From Brassica napus (Eukaryota; Streptophyta; Magnoliopsida; Brassicales; Brassicaceae), in the NCBI RefSeq assembly GCF_020379485.1, contig NC_063452.1, forward strand, positions 53,692,439 to 53,756,438: 64,000 nucleotides of DNA. Direction: 5' to 3'. The notes under the pieces are model-generated. The model worked only from the letters and a program-made list of their open reading frames with translations, had not been told where the DNA came from and did no database searches. Of this stretch, positions 48,901-61,971 are shown in pieces. Position numbers and translations under genes: made by a program. Within the stretch, counting starts at the first letter, position 1; each line of letters starts with the position of its first letter.

Positions 48901-49572
48901 GGCTCTCTTCCTTCATCATGTTTACGATTTTCGTAGTGAAATTTTGCATTTCATTCTGTATAAAGAGATTGAAGAAAACAATATAAGAAATTCAAATATA
49001 TGAATATAGCGAGATTTGTAAAACTGAAGAAGTTTGGTTTTACCATGAAACCGGGGTTAATTGTTCGGAATTTCATGTCAGGCATATTGTGCAGCCACAC
49101 GGGGAAGCCTCCGTAGTTCCATTCTGCGCAAACATAAGGTCCAATACGAAGAACAGAGTATAGACCCGCGCCTTGGATGGTTTTGATGAAGCGGACAAGA
49201 TCAAGATTTCCTGAGAAATCATATTGCCTACGTGACGGTTCATGTGCGTTCCAAAAAACATAGGTCTCAATGGTATCTAACCCACCATCTTTGGCTTTGC
49301 TGATGAGATCAGGCCACATCTGCAAAAGCACAATCAAAAATGATAAATATTACTTGCAGAAGACGAAACAAATTTACAAATGATGTGGAAGTGTAAGTAA
49401 ATACATCAGAAGTGCTTCGTGGATAGTGAATGGAGCCTGAAAGAAGGATTCGGCGTTGCCCATCGATGGTGATAGCACGTTCATCATGAGAGACAATGGT
49501 TGAATTGGCTGAACCAAAGGAATTAATGAGGATGAGGAACAAGGATAAGAGATTGAACTGTTTCATTTTCAT
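45927..49572 (-). CDS. BGAL7: Beta-galactosidase 7 (GH35) with C-terminal lectin-like domain
   Basis: Secreted cell-wall exo-beta-galactosidase. Eleven minus-strand exons give 828 residues: 49405-49572, 49044-49319, 48863-48955, 48352-48690, 48133-48220, 47929-48047, 47489-47841, 47087-47300, 46758-46991, 46462-46673, 45927-46317. Phases agree throughout. The signal peptide is about residues 1-25 ([20 protein letters not shown]). The GH35 catalytic region carries IENEYG (acid/base Glu, about residue 183) and [10 protein letters not shown] (nucleophile Glu, about 252), plus the signature GGPIILAQ. The C-terminal 85 residues are a Cys-rich SUEL/galactose-binding lectin domain ([20 protein letters not shown]). 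The gene lies upstream of CPN20 on the same strand, as At5g20710 next to At5g20720. One intron appears to use a GC donor. Otherwise intact. Confidence 0.95.
48131..48132 (-). other. BGAL7: Non-canonical GC splice donor of BGAL7 intron 5
   Basis: The exon end is GAATATG followed by GCAATAAC where a GT is expected. The next exon begins after TTTTCAG with GTAACTTG. Only splicing at GC keeps the conserved [11 protein letters not shown] reading. No in-frame GT donor that preserves this is nearby. Confidence 0.65.
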
Positions 49573-50700
49573 AGCTTTAGTGTTGTGTTTCTGCTGCAGA
49601 AAACGATTGTATTGGAAATGTGTTTAGATGAGATGTTTTTATAGTAACTTCGAGAGAATAACAGCCTACGATTTTTTATATTTGTTTCTTCATTATCTTA
49701 ATTAAACTGAATTTCTAGGATTGACTAAGTTTAAGATGAGAAACAAATGTGATTTGAATATATGAAATAGACCCAAAAAAACTAGTTGTAGTTCTTTTCA
49801 TATAATAAATATTTACTCTGTTTTAAAACTAAAAATAGAACTTAAATTCAAATATTTGTGCATAAAACAATATCCGATGGATTTGAAGTGTTTTTGTGGA
49901 GCTGTTATACATATGCATTTATCCACTTTAGTTTTTAATTGTAGATTATTTATCAAATAATTTAATTAAAAATAAGAATTGACAAGTTCATATGCACAGA
50001 AATTTTTTTTAAGTTAGTTGTTTTTACAAAAATCCAAAATTAAGCTACATATCTAATTTTAGTTTTTTTAGTTTTGAAGGATTGACTTGGTTATCTTCTT
50101 ATTTTCCCACTGGTTGAGTAGGTTTATCTTGTTATTTTCACTGATTGACTAGGTTATTTTATTTTAGATCACTGAATTATCATTTCACAACATTGTTATA
50201 ATTCGTGACTTCATTATTGATTTTTCTTATGAAAGAAACTTTCTTGTGTTTTAAATTTGATAAAAAATCAAATATAATTTCGAGAAGAATTTTTTCTAGT
50301 TTCCCTCAAATATAAAAACTAATACAACTTGTTGTCATTTCAAAAAATTAAGTGAACTTTCAAATTATATATTATATAAACTTATTGTGACATAAATACT
50401 TTAAATAATGTGCATCAGGCGCACAATTAGGAAAGGTAATCAAAAGAGGAATTTTGGTTTTGGTTTTAGAGTATTTTGCTTAACTTTTATCGCAAAAGGA
50501 GGATTTGTGGATAACATTTAGACAAAAACTTAGGAAACTAATGTAGATAACATGTTAGTTAGATATTTTTGTTGATAAAAGAGAATAAAAAGGAGGTAAG
50601 GAGAAAAGTCATCATACACTCCTCTACTTGATTAAAACAAAAATAATAACTTAAAAAAGTTTGTCTTATAATATTTTTTTAGGAAAGCTTATTAGAGAAA
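49573..50700. other. Upstream region of BGAL7
   Basis: About 1.1 kb of AT-rich DNA up to the Helitron end. It should contain the BGAL7 promoter. No other gene was found. Confidence 0.45.
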
Positions 50701-50999
50701 CTAGATAAGGAACCCACGCGATATCGCGTAGAAACTCATTTTTTATAAATAAATATATCATATTATAATTTATATATTATATAAAAAAATAATTTTATTT
50801 TCAAAAAAATTCTCATGTCAAAATGTAGAACATATGTGTTTATATTTATTTATAGATAATATTAAAAATGTATATTCTATAATTTTAAATTACAACTAAA
50901 ATACAAATAAATCAATACTAATAAAATTATACATTTTTATTATTTTAGGTAAGTTATTCCAAAATTTTAAATTATATCAATTTATAATAAATAAAAAAT

Positions 51000-53230
51000 G
51001 TATCGTTTACGTTAGACGATTGTGTTGTCAACAAAAAAGTACGAACGATTCATAATCTAAGAGGTACAAACACGTCGTAAACCAATGGATACAAACATGA
51101 TGCGATTCAAGAGGTATGAACTTGTTCCAAGGGGTGGACGAATGTGCCTTGACCGAAGGTATGAATGTGTCATGACCGAAAAAGTGTAAATGGCGTGAAC
51201 GAAAGGGTGTAAATTGAAATTGGGATCCATAAGACAAAAAAGTTTCCGGATGGGTAAAAACATGCAAAATCTAAGAAATATTAAGAAAATGATATATTCT
51301 AATTTGGATAGACTTTTTATGTTGTCGAGAAAAGGTCATCCTCTTATATCACCAGCACCATAGTTGACCATAAGACAAAAAAGTTTTCGGATGGGTAAAA
51401 ACAGGCAAAATCTAAGAAATATTAAAAAATTGATATATTCTCATTTGGATAGACTTTTTATGTTGCCGAAAAAAAATCATACTCTTATATCACCAGCATT
51501 ATGGTTGACCTTTAACATTCTCTCAGTGATGTCTCGTTCGCACTTTTTCAGTCACGATCCATTCTTACTTCTTCGGTCATGATTCATTGGCACTCCTTTG
51601 GATAAGACTCGTTTGCACCCTTTCATTCACGATCCATTCTTACCTCTTTGGTCATGATTCATTGGCACTCCTTTGGATACGACTCGTTTGCACCCTTTCA
51701 TTCACGATCCATTCACGTTCTTTCAGTTACGATCCGCTCACACTCATTCAGTTACGATCCGTTTAAGCCTTTTGGTCACGACACGTTTGCACTTTTTTGT
51801 CACAACCCATTTGCAATCTTTCGGTCACGACCATTTGCACCCTTTGGTCACGACTCGTTTGCAATTTTTTTGTCATGATCCATTCGCAACCTTTCGGTCA
51901 CGATCCATCCGCAACCTTTCGGCCACGACCATTTGCAATCTTTCAAAAATGACCATTTGCACGCTTTCGGTCATAACTCATTTGCACGCTTTCGGTCATA
52001 ACTCATTTGTACCCTTTTTGTCATGGTCAAGATCCATTCGCATCTTTTCGGCCAGGATTAATTTCACATCCTTTTGGTCAAGAACCGTTCGCACCCTTTT
52101 GTTTATGACAGTTCATAGCCTTTCAGTCACGATCTTTTTGTACATTTTTCGGTCATAATACATTCACACCCTTTCAATCACAACACTTTCCCACCCCTTG
52201 GATCATGATACGTTTGTAGCTCTTGGATCATAGCATGTTCGTACCTCTTAGATTATGACGCGTTCATATCTCTTAAATTACAACACATTTATACCTCTCT
52301 GTTGATGACACTATATAAATATTTATAATTTTTAATCCGTGTTAATATGAAAAGTAAACTTATATGATTTTTTTTTGTATTTATTAGTACTGACATGAAA
52401 ATTTATGTTTTTTTTGTTTTTACTTTACTCATATCTATATATTAATACTTCATAAAAATTTGTAGTTATTTTAAATAGACTTTTTATGTTGGCCAGAAAA
52501 TTTTTTACTCTTATATCACCAACATCATGGTTGACCTTTAGCATTCTCTCGGTGATGTTTCGTTTACACATTTTCAGTAACGATCCATTCTTACCTCTTT
52601 GGTCATGATCCATTGACAGTGACACACCTTTGGTTACGACTCGTTCGCACCCTTTCAGCCAAGACCCATTCACACTCTTTCGGTAACAAATCGTCCACAT
52701 CCTTTCGGTTACGATCCGTTCACACTCTTTTTTTGTCATGACCCGTTTACACTTTTTCGGTCACAACCCATTCGCAACCTTTCGATCACGACCATTTGCA
52801 CCATTTGGTCACGACCTGTTTGCAATTTTTCGATCACGATCCATTCACAATCTTTCGGTCACAATCATTTGCACCATTTTGGTCATAACCCATTTGCACC
52901 CTTTTGATCACGGTCAAGATCCGTTCCCACCCTTTCAGTCAAGATTAATTTCACATCTTTTCGGTCAAGATCCATTCACACTTTTTCGTTTATGATCATT
53001 GGCAGCCTTTCGGTCACGTCCGTTTTGTATATTTTCGGTAAAAATACATTCACATCCTTTCAGTTACAAAACGTTTATACTCCTTGGATCATGATATGTT
53101 TGTACCTCTTGGATCACAACACGTTCATACCTCTTAGATTATGATGTGTTCATATATCTTAAATCACAACACATTTGTACCTCTTCGTTGATGACACCAC
53201 GTAAATATTTATCTTTTTTTAATCGTTGTT
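51000..53230. repeat. 25-bp minisatellite in two duplicated direct blocks and one inverted block
   Basis: Degenerate units of the form CACGACCCATTTGCACCC + TTTCGGT (about 25 bp) fill 51510-52290 and 52560-53190. Both blocks are introduced by the same unique sequence (ACTTTTTATGTTG..., at about 51450 and 52483) and followed by the same one (GATGACAC...AAATATTTAT), so about 1 kb was duplicated in tandem. Units at 51040-51230 run in the opposite direction. ORFs reading HSFGHDPF-like repeats are by-products of the array. Confidence 0.8.
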
Positions 53231-53329
53231 AATATGAAAATTGTGTCTCTTAAGTTTTTTTATGAAAATTTATTTTTATTTGTATTGAAATGAAAATTCA
53301 TGTCTTTTTTGCTTTTACTTTATCCATAT

Positions 53330-54415
53330 ATATGAATAGTCACATCTTTCAATTTAAATAGTCACATCTTTTCAAATTTAAATGTAATTAATTTAAAATG
53401 ATAGAAATATGAATAGTCACAACTTTTCATTTAAGTAATTACATATTTTAAAATTAAATTCTAACTAATGCACAACTCTTGAAACAAATAACGAAAATAC
53501 ACAACTTTAACAAGAAATAAAATTTCTATAAAAATACACAACGTTTCAACATTGTTTGGGTTTTTCATGTAAAACATTTAAGAGATACAACTTTTATGTA
53601 TAAAACTTAAGAGATTCAAATTTTCATATTAATCAATATACACTGATTTTTAGAAATAATTCAATTGCAAATATTTATGAAATATTAATAAATAGATATG
53701 AGCAAAATAAAAACGAAAAGACATAATTTTTTATCTCAATACTAATAAATACAACTTTTCATATAAAAAATTAAGAGATGCAACTTTCATATAGATGAAT
53801 AGTCACATTTTTTTCAGTTTAAATGTGGTTATTTTGAAATGATACTTATATAAATAATCACAACTTTTCAATTTAAATTGTCACATCTTTTCAATTTAAA
53901 GGTAGTTATTTTGAAATAATACATATATGAATAGTCACAACTTTTCATTTAAATAATTACATCCTTTTAATTTAAATACTAACTAATACATAACTCTTGA
54001 AATAAATAATGAAATGACATATCTTAATATATAATAAAAAGACACAACTTTTAACAGGAAATAAAATTCTTATAAAACACATAACTTTTCAACATTGTTC
54101 GGGTTTGCTATTATTAATTATTTTTTTCTTCACCATTTTATTTGATTAGTGAAAATTATGCTTTGAGAAAGCGTGGACATTGGACTATTTATAGATTTTT
54201 AAAAATTTGTTTGAAGAGTCACATCTTTTGAATTAAAAAGGTTGTGTCTTTTTGTAATAATACTTATATGAAGAGTCACAACTTTTCAATATAAATGGTC
54301 ACATTCTTTCAATATAAATAGTTATTTTTAAATAAAAAGATATAACTTTTAATTGTTGAAAAGACACAACCTTTCAACATAAGTGGAATTCACAACCTTT
54401 TGAATTAATTGAGAT
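53330..54415. repeat. Degenerate CACAACTTTTCAA / GTCACATCTTTTCAA interspersed repeat tract
   Basis: Variants of the pattern TGAATAGTCACAACTTTTCA followed by ATTTAAATAGTTATTTT recur many times in both spacing classes. No coding potential. Confidence 0.6.
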
Positions 54416-54435
54416 TGCTATTATTAGTAGATAGA

Positions 54436-54888
54436 TGAGCAAAATTAAGTGTTAGAAGTATAAATTATGGTGAAAGTGTCAGAAGAAACTTTTTTCATGA
54501 TGAAAATCTGATTCTAACATAAGAGAAAGTCTAAGTGGTCATGGTCATGTCATAAAATACCTTGCAATAATTTTGTTAAGTAACTGCTAGAGAGCTTTGT
54601 CCCTCACTGGGCACCATGCTTGACACTGTTGTCTTCTAGCTAGCTTTGTCCCTCTTCTGCATCATTCTGTTAAATCAACTTTTTATGTGTTTCTCCTAGC
54701 AATTTGATAAGGCTGCATTGTACTCTGTGATTCCTATTTCTTGCAGTTATTTCAGTTTTTTTCATCCCATGGTAAGATCAAAGTTTGATAATTGGTAAGA
54801 GCTTAATTCCAATTACACTAGTCAGAATTGGAATAAAACAGAAACATGAAGTTCTATCAAGAAAATTTCAGTAAAATAAAAAGTTTAG
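54436..54888. other. Downstream region of the CPK12-like gene
   Basis: About 450 bp between the Helitron 5' end and the CPK12 stop codon, probably containing its 3' UTR. Nothing else was identified. Confidence 0.45.
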
Positions 54889-55706
54889 TCATTCATTTGA
54901 CTCTTGAGGAAGAGGATTCTCAAAGTTGAGAGTGTTCCTCATTGTTCTCCTGCTGATTCCAACATTGTCATTGCCTTTCCTCATCATTGCCACAAACTCT
55001 CCATAGTCTATCTGTCCATCCTACGAGAAGCAAACACCATTCACATTTCATCTTAGCTCCTTCATAAGGAAACAGTCAAAAGGTCTTTTTGTAACTTAGG
55101 TACTTAACTACTTACATTGTCTTGATCAATGTCTTTGATCATTTCATCAAGATGTGAATCTTTTATACCAAACTGATTCCAAGCCTGTTGGAGTTCATCA
55201 ATAGTGATGCAACCACTAGCATTTTTGTCAAAGAAAGAGAATGCAGCCACTAGATTATCCTCTCTCTCCGGCTTGTTCAAGTGGATTGTTGCAGCCAAAA
55301 ACTCTCCATAGTCAATTGTTCCACTTTCATCAACATCAGCCTGATACACACACACACAATCATAAGATGATACTGGATTTTACTTAGTGAAAGTTAATAT
55401 ATGAGAAGAGAGTTGCTAGGTACTGCTTGCAAGAGTTCTTGGATCTCTGATTCCACAAGCTCTGAGCCAACACTTCTGATACTATCTTTCAACTCTTCAA
55501 ACGTGATGGTCCCACTGTTGTCTGTGTCTATCATCTTGAATAGTTCTTTGAGCCCACTGATTTCTTCCTCAGATAGTCTCTCTGCAACTACACGTAAAGC
55601 CATCTTCTTAAGTTTGTTCATTGCAGAGAACCTTTTCAGGCGAGACACTACTGCAAAGTCCAGTGGTTTATATGGAGCAACAGTATCGTCCACAATCCAA
55701 GGGTGA

Positions 55707-56071
55707 TGTTGATATGCCTTGAATCTGGATGTTACATCTAGACGATGGATGTTACATCACGTACATCATACCCGACTCGGTTGCATCAAGAGCGTTGCAT
55801 CAAGTTATTATGGATGTTACATCTGATCGTGGGCTTAAGCCTATGAGTCCGTTTAGTCTAGGGTTTTAGATGCGAGATTTACTATATATATCTTGTATTT
55901 GAAGTAACCCTGAACTTGCACTCTGTAAACTCAATATCGCCTCCAATAATAAGATCTCTCTTTCCCCGTGGACGTAGCCAAGTTGGTGAACCACGTTAAA
56001 TCTTTGTGTCGTTGCTACATCATTTTTATTCATCTGTTTCCGCATCTGTTTCTCTCACAATTGTTACAACA
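55707..56071 (+). repeat. 5' LTR of the Copia element
   Basis: It begins TGTTGATATGCC and ends GTTACAACA, followed after 3 bp by the primer-binding site. On the minus strand it contains TCTAG at about 55738, a possible cryptic splice acceptor for CPK12. Confidence 0.93.
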
Positions 56072-56110
56072 AACTGGTATCAGAGCTTCGGGTTGTGATC
56101 TAGTGAGAAG

Positions 56111-59100
56111 ATGTCTGGAATAAGAGCAAAGATCGACAAGTTTGATGGGAGAAATAGCTTCAGTCTTTGGCAGATTAAGATGCAGGCGTTGTTGAAGCAA
56201 CAAGGCATCTGGGGACCATTGTCAGAGAAGAAATCTGAAGCAGCTGATTTGGAGACTCTAGAAGAGAAGGCGTTCTCAACAATTTTGTTGTGTCTAGCAG
56301 ACGATATCATCATCGAAGTGTCGGATGAGAAAACTGCTGCTAGTTTGTGGCAGAAGTTGGAGAGCTTGTACATGACAAAATCTCTAACGAACAAGCTACT
56401 TATGAAGCAACGCCTCTTTGCCTTGCGTATGCAAGAAGGTATTGAGCTTCGCGACCATCTTGACAAGTTAAATTCGATATTACTGGAGCTGCGTAACATC
56501 GATGTTAAGGTGGAGGATGAAGACGCTGCTCTAATCCTGTTGGTATCTTTGCCGAACTCTTTCGAGAACTTCGTGCAATCGTTCATTGTTGGCAAAGATA
56601 CAGTGAGACTGGAAGAAGTTAGGTCGGCACTTCACAGTCGGGAATTACGCCATAAGGCATCCAGCTCAGGGACAGACAATCAAGCTTCGGGATTGTTTGT
56701 CAGTGGTGTGAAGGGACATGGGAACAAAAGGAAGTCGAAAGACAGAAAATCGTTTCCAAGAGGTCCTAAGCCAACTGATACTTGCAACTATTGCAAAGAG
56801 AAGGGACATTAGAAGTCAGACTGTCCCAAGAAGAAGAAGGAGCAACAGCCTGGATCTGCTGCAGTAGCTGAGGATGAAGCCAAGTCTGATAGTGACATCG
56901 CTCTTGTTGTGCACGGACACACACACTCTTCTGATGTGTGGGTTATGGATACAGGAGCATCCTACCATATGACACCGAAGAGAGAGTGGTTTTCGAAGTA
57001 CACAGAGGTACTTGACGGCAAGATTAAGATGGCAAATGATTTTGTCTGCAAGATTGCTGGGATTGGCTCAATCAAGCTCAGGACACATGATGGTAGATTC
57101 TGCACATTGAACGAGGTTAGGCATGTTCCATCAATGACGAAGAATTTGATATCCATGAATCTTCTGGACAGTAGAGGGTTCAAATATTCGGGTGGTGATA
57201 GAGTTCTGAATGTATGCAAGGGTTCTGATGTGATTCTGAAGGGTTTCATGAACGGTACTCTATATTTGCTGAAGGGTACTACCATTACAGGTTCAGCAAA
57301 TCTTGCATCACCAGAGATCTCAGAGGAAGATATAACTAAGTTGTGGCATATGAGGCTTGGACATATGGGTGAACGTGGGATGCAACTTCTGTCGAAGCAA
57401 GGTCTTCTCTGTGGTCACAAGACCAAGAGTCTAGAGTTCTGTGAGCACTGCGTATTTGGGAAGCTGCATCGAAAGAGCTTTCGCAAGGCAATTCATAGAA
57501 CAAAAGGCACACTCGATTACATCCATTCAGACGGTTGGGGTCCATCCAGAGTAGAGTCACTGAAAGGTCACAGATATTTTGTGTCTATGATTGATGATTA
57601 TTCGAGGAAGACTTGGATAATTTTTATGAAGCACAAAAGTGAAGCATTCAGTAGCTTCAAGGAGTGGAAAATATTGGTGGAGAATCAAACAGAGAAGAAG
57701 GTGAAGCGACTTCGTACTGATAACGGTCTGGAATTCTGCTCAGCAGAGTTCAATCAGTTTTGTAAGGATGCAGGGATTGCAAGTCATCTTACAGTCAGAG
57801 AAACACCACAACAGAATGGTGTAGCAGAAGGAATGAACCAGACATTGCTAGAGAGAGCAAGGTGCATGCTCTCGAATGCTGGTCTGGAGAAGCGGTTTTG
57901 GGCTGAAGCAGTCAACACGGCTTGTTACTTGATAAATCTCGGTCCCCACGCAGGCATCGAGTGCAGGATACCTTCTGAAGTGTGGTCAGGTAGATATGCT
58001 GATTATTCACTTCTAAGAGTGTTCGGTTGCACTGTTTACTATCATGTAAGTGGAGGTAAACTAGAGCCGAGAGCAAGGAAGAGATTTTTTATGGGCTACG
58101 GCGATGGAGTCAAGGGATATAGGGTCTGGTCTCCATCAGAAAACCGAGTGATTCTAAGCAGGAATGTTGTTTTCGATGAAGCATCTATGGTTAGAAGCTC
58201 ATGGTCTAGTTCTGAAGCAGAGAAAGGTAGCACTGATAAACAGGTGGAGCTGCAAGATGATCATGACGTGATCAATGTGCAGGAACACACAGAAAATCAA
58301 GAGGAGCGTGTAGAAGAAGTTCAGTTGGAGTCTACGGAGACTCAACCGCCTGATGCTATGAAGCGTAGCATCGCGAAGGATCGACCAAGAAGGGTTGATG
58401 TCAGGCCACCAGAGAGATATCGTTTTGATAATATGGTGGGTTATGCACTTCAGGTTGCAGAGGAAGTGGATACGTATGAACCATCCACTTACATGGAAGC
58501 TGTTTCTTGTCCCGAGTATGAGAAATGGCATGCAGCAATGGGAGACGAAGTGGAGTCTCATGAGAAGAATCATACATGGGATTTGGTTTCATTACCACCA
58601 GGGAGAAAAGTTGTTACATGCAAGTGGATCTACAAGATTAAGGATGGAGCATCGCCGACAGAAGGAGTTAAGTATAAATCTCGGGTTGTTGTAAGAGGTT
58701 TTAGTCAGAGAGAGGGCGTAGACTACAATGAGATATTTTCACCAGTGGTCAAACATACTTCCATCAGAGTGTTGCTAGCGCTGGTAGCACGTCAGGACTT
58801 GGAGCTTGAGAAATTTGATGTGAAGACAGTGTATCTTCATGGAGAGCTAGAGGAGATATACATGACTCAGCCAGATGGTTGTCGAGTTCCTAAAAAGGAT
58901 GACTATGTGTGTACGCTTCAGAAGTCACTTTGTGGATTTAAGCAGTCTCTCAGAGGATGGTACAAGAGATTCGACAGCTATATAATCAAGTTGGGCCACA
59001 TCAAAAGTCCTTATGATTGGTGTGTCTGCATGAGTAAGTTGAAGGATGCGACGTTCATCTGTTTGGTACTCTACGTGGATGATATGTTGTTAGCTGAAGA

Positions 59101-59332
59101 GAAGTGTGACATCGAGAAGCTGGAGCTTCTGGGTTTTGAAGTTGAGATGAAGGATTTGGGTGCAGCAATGAAGATTTTAGGGATAGAGATCTTCAGAGAT
59201 AGGGAGAAGGAGTTGTTCTTGTCACAGAAGGCCTACATTAATGAGGTGTTGACAAGGTTGGTGATGTCTTCAGATGAACCTATCAGTAATCTGTGCACTG
59301 CAAATGTTCATCTCACCATGTATATGGTTTAG
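56111..59332 (+). pseudogene. Copia gag-pol polyprotein, truncated and with one in-frame stop
   Basis: One frame starts at ATG 56111. Order: gag (FDGRNSFSLWQIKMQALLKQ) with a CCHC knuckle CNYCKEKGH-x4-C, whose residue after the His is now TAG (56810-56812, probably once TGG); protease (WVMDTGASYHM, about 56948); integrase with its H/C finger and catalytic HSDGWGPS, LRTDNGLEF and NGVAEG; reverse transcriptase (SRVVVRGFSQREGVDYNEIF, LYVDDMLL near 59072). The frame ends at 59332 soon after FLSQKAYINEVLTR, where RNase H should follow, and a minisatellite takes its place. The substitutions seen do not otherwise break the frame. Confidence 0.9.
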
Positions 59333-59950
59333 CCCGTTGGGGCATCTGGCCCGTTGGAGCATCATGCCCGTCGGGGCATCTGGTCCGCAAGGATATCTGG
59401 CCCGTTGGGGCGAACGACTTGTTGGGGCATCTGGTCCGCATGGACATCTGGTTCGCAAGGACATCTGGCCCGTTGGAGCATCTGGTATGCAAGGACATTT
59501 GGTTCGCAAGGATATCTGGTCCGTTGGGACGTCTGGTCCGTTGGGACATCCGGCCCGTTGGGGCGTCTTGTCCGTTGGGACATCTGGTCCGTTGGGACGT
59601 CTGGTCCGTTGGGACGCCTGGTCCGTTGGGACATCTGGTCCGTTGGGACATCTAATCCGTTGGGATATCCGGCTGATGACGAACGTCTGGCTCTAGTTGA
59701 GCATTTGGCCATTAAAGGGCGTCTGGTTCGTCAGAGCAACACATCTGGCCCGAAGGGACATCTGAGGCAAAGAGAGCGATGGTACATTTGGCGTTGAAGA
59801 ACACATCTGGTACATTTGGTGTTAATGGCGCATCTGGCACTTGAAAGTGCATCTTGTACATCTGGCGGTGATGGCGCATCTGGTACATCTGGCGCAGAGA
59901 AACGCATCTGGTACATCTGGCACTTGAAGGTGCATCTGGTACATCTGTTA
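59333..59950 (+). repeat. 18-bp minisatellite replacing the RNase H end of the Copia element
   Basis: Degenerate copies of CCGTTGGGACATCTGGTC (18 bp), roughly 20 in number, run from about 59335 to 59670. They then grade into a CATCTGGTACATCTGGC-type repeat to 59950. Because the unit is a multiple of three and lacks stops, several frames on both strands stay open; these are not genes. Confidence 0.85.
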
Positions 59951-59979
59951 TTGAGAGGATTCAAGTCAAGGTGGAGAAT

Positions 59980-60345
59980 TGTTGATATGCCTTGAATCTG
60001 GATATTACATCTAGGCGATGGATGTTACATCACGTACATCATACCCGACTCGGTTGCATCAAGAGCGTTGCATCAAGTTATTATGGATGTTACATCTGAT
60101 CGTGGGCTTAAGACCATGAGTCCGTTTAGTCTAGGGTTTTAGATGCGAGATTTACTATATATATCTTGTATTCGAAGTAACCATGAACTTGCACTTTGTA
60201 AACTCAATATCGCCTCCAATAATAAGATCTCTCTTTGCTTGTGGACGTAGCCAAGTTGGTGAACCACGTTAAATCTCTGTGTCGTTGTTACATCGTTTTT
60301 ATTCATCTGTTTCCGCATCTGTTATTTCTCACAATTGTTACAACA
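59980..60345 (+). repeat. 3' LTR of the Copia element
   Basis: Copy of 55707-56071 with roughly 14 differences, preceded by a purine tract and followed by the GGTGA target duplication. Confidence 0.93.
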
Positions 60346-60667
60346 GGTGACCTGACAAACTAACAAAAACATGAATCACACACATAGCAAGAATATATAC
60401 ATCACGGTCTAAGCTCTCAAAAAGGTGAGAGCTGCTTACACAAGACTTGATGAGCAGTTAGCCTTTTCTTTGGATTGCTCTCAAGCATTTTCTTTATAAG
60501 ATCCTTGGCATTCTCGGAAATGCTAGGCCAAGGACTGGTCTCAAAGTCCAGCTTACCCTGTAAAATCTTTCTGAAGATCCCATATTGAGTTCCTGGATAC
60601 AAAATAGGACACATGAGATGGGAAAGTGAAATGCAAAGAAAAAGAAAGAGAGGCACTGGAGAATCTA

Positions 60668-60877
<210 letters not shown>

Positions 60878-61971
60878 TCATGGACCAACCAAGCAAAACC
60901 AGTCATGAGATTTTAGGATCGAATTAAAATAATATTTTTTTAATTTTTTAATTATTGTAATATTTATTTTTAAAATATTTAATCTAAATGTATACTATAT
61001 TTAAAAGAATTTTATATATATACCATGTTGATTATCTACCAATGATTTATATTTCTGAAATGGTGACTAATTTAAAATAATATAGCTATTATTGTAAAAA
61101 AAAGTTTAAAAGAAAATTTAAATTATAAACTTTTTTTGTTTAAATTATAAGCTTAATTACAATTAAGATATAGTCTATTTATTTTAACACCCATAATTGT
61201 ATAAAACTAAACTAATATTCGTTTCTATTTTTATAATTATTTTATTCATTTATTAGTTTTACATTTACCATATATTAACATTTATGCATGTTATATATAA
61301 CAACACAAAAAAAAGACTGGGAGTGCCACAAAGTGGAGACCCTATTCAAATGTTTGTTATTATACGCCAAGAGGCCCGGCCCTCAAACCAGAGAAGAAGA
61401 AGAATATGCAAAAGTCAAAGGTGGAAAGAATCAAAATGAGACCTGGTTCGCAGAAAACAGAGAGGCCGAAATCGGTTGATTTAAGCGAAGCATCTTCAGA
61501 AGAAAAAGAGAACAAAAAGTTCTCAGGCTTAAGATCTCTATGCATAACACCAAGAGAGTGACAAGCCTCCACGACCGCAACAATGGTCTTGATGAGCTTA
61601 GCTGCTTCTCTCTCACTATAATGACCTTTCTTCTCGATTCTATCAAACAACTCACCACCTTCGCAAAGCTCCATCACAAGGTGCACGTCGTTGGCATCTT
61701 CGTACGTGCTTTGTATCCGGACAACATTGGGGTATTCAGACAAGTGACGCATTATCTGGATCTCCCTCAAAACGTCATCGCAGTCTTCCTGACAAAGAAG
61801 CTTCCTTTTGGGTATAGATTTGCAAGCAAGCTTTTGACCCGTCTCGTTATAAGTACAGAGGAAAGTGATTCCAAACTGTCCTTGTCCGAGCACACGACCA
61901 AGAACGTAATCGTCTTTCAAGTTCTTGGTCTTGTAAGGGAGAACCCATCTGGTTCTTGATTCGCTGGCCAT

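Larger units (their letters stand above)
50701..54435 (-). mobile_element. Probable Helitron, minus strand, filled with minisatellites
   Basis: The 3' end on the minus strand is a 14-bp perfect palindrome ACGCGATATCGCGT (50716-50729), then GGGTTCCTTATCTAG and host T at 50700, a good Helitron terminus. The proposed 5' end TCTATCTACTAATAATAGCA at 54435, preceded by A, is less certain; it shares TAATAGCAA with the 5' end of the Helitron at 4666. No gene inside. Confidence 0.55.
55707..60345 (+). mobile_element. Copia LTR retrotransposon inserted in exon 4 of CPK12
   Basis: LTRs of 365 and 366 bp (TGTTG...CAACA), a perfect 5-bp target duplication GGTGA (55702-55706 and 60346-60350), the initiator tRNA-Met primer site TGGTATCAGAGC (56075-56086), a gag-pol frame, a minisatellite and a purine tract (AAGGTGGAGA) before the 3' LTR. 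The LTRs differ at about 14 positions by eye (close to 4%). It is antisense to the host gene. It lacks RNase H and has one stop in gag, so it is not autonomous. Confidence 0.96.

Noticed and set aside
51510..53190. CRISPR-like array of short repeats
   Set aside because: Units are degenerate, contiguous and without spacers, and the DNA is plant nuclear. It is a minisatellite.
59274..59797. Overlapping ORFs of 79-147 codons on both strands
   Set aside because: They are produced by the 18-bp stop-free repeat unit, not by selection for a protein.
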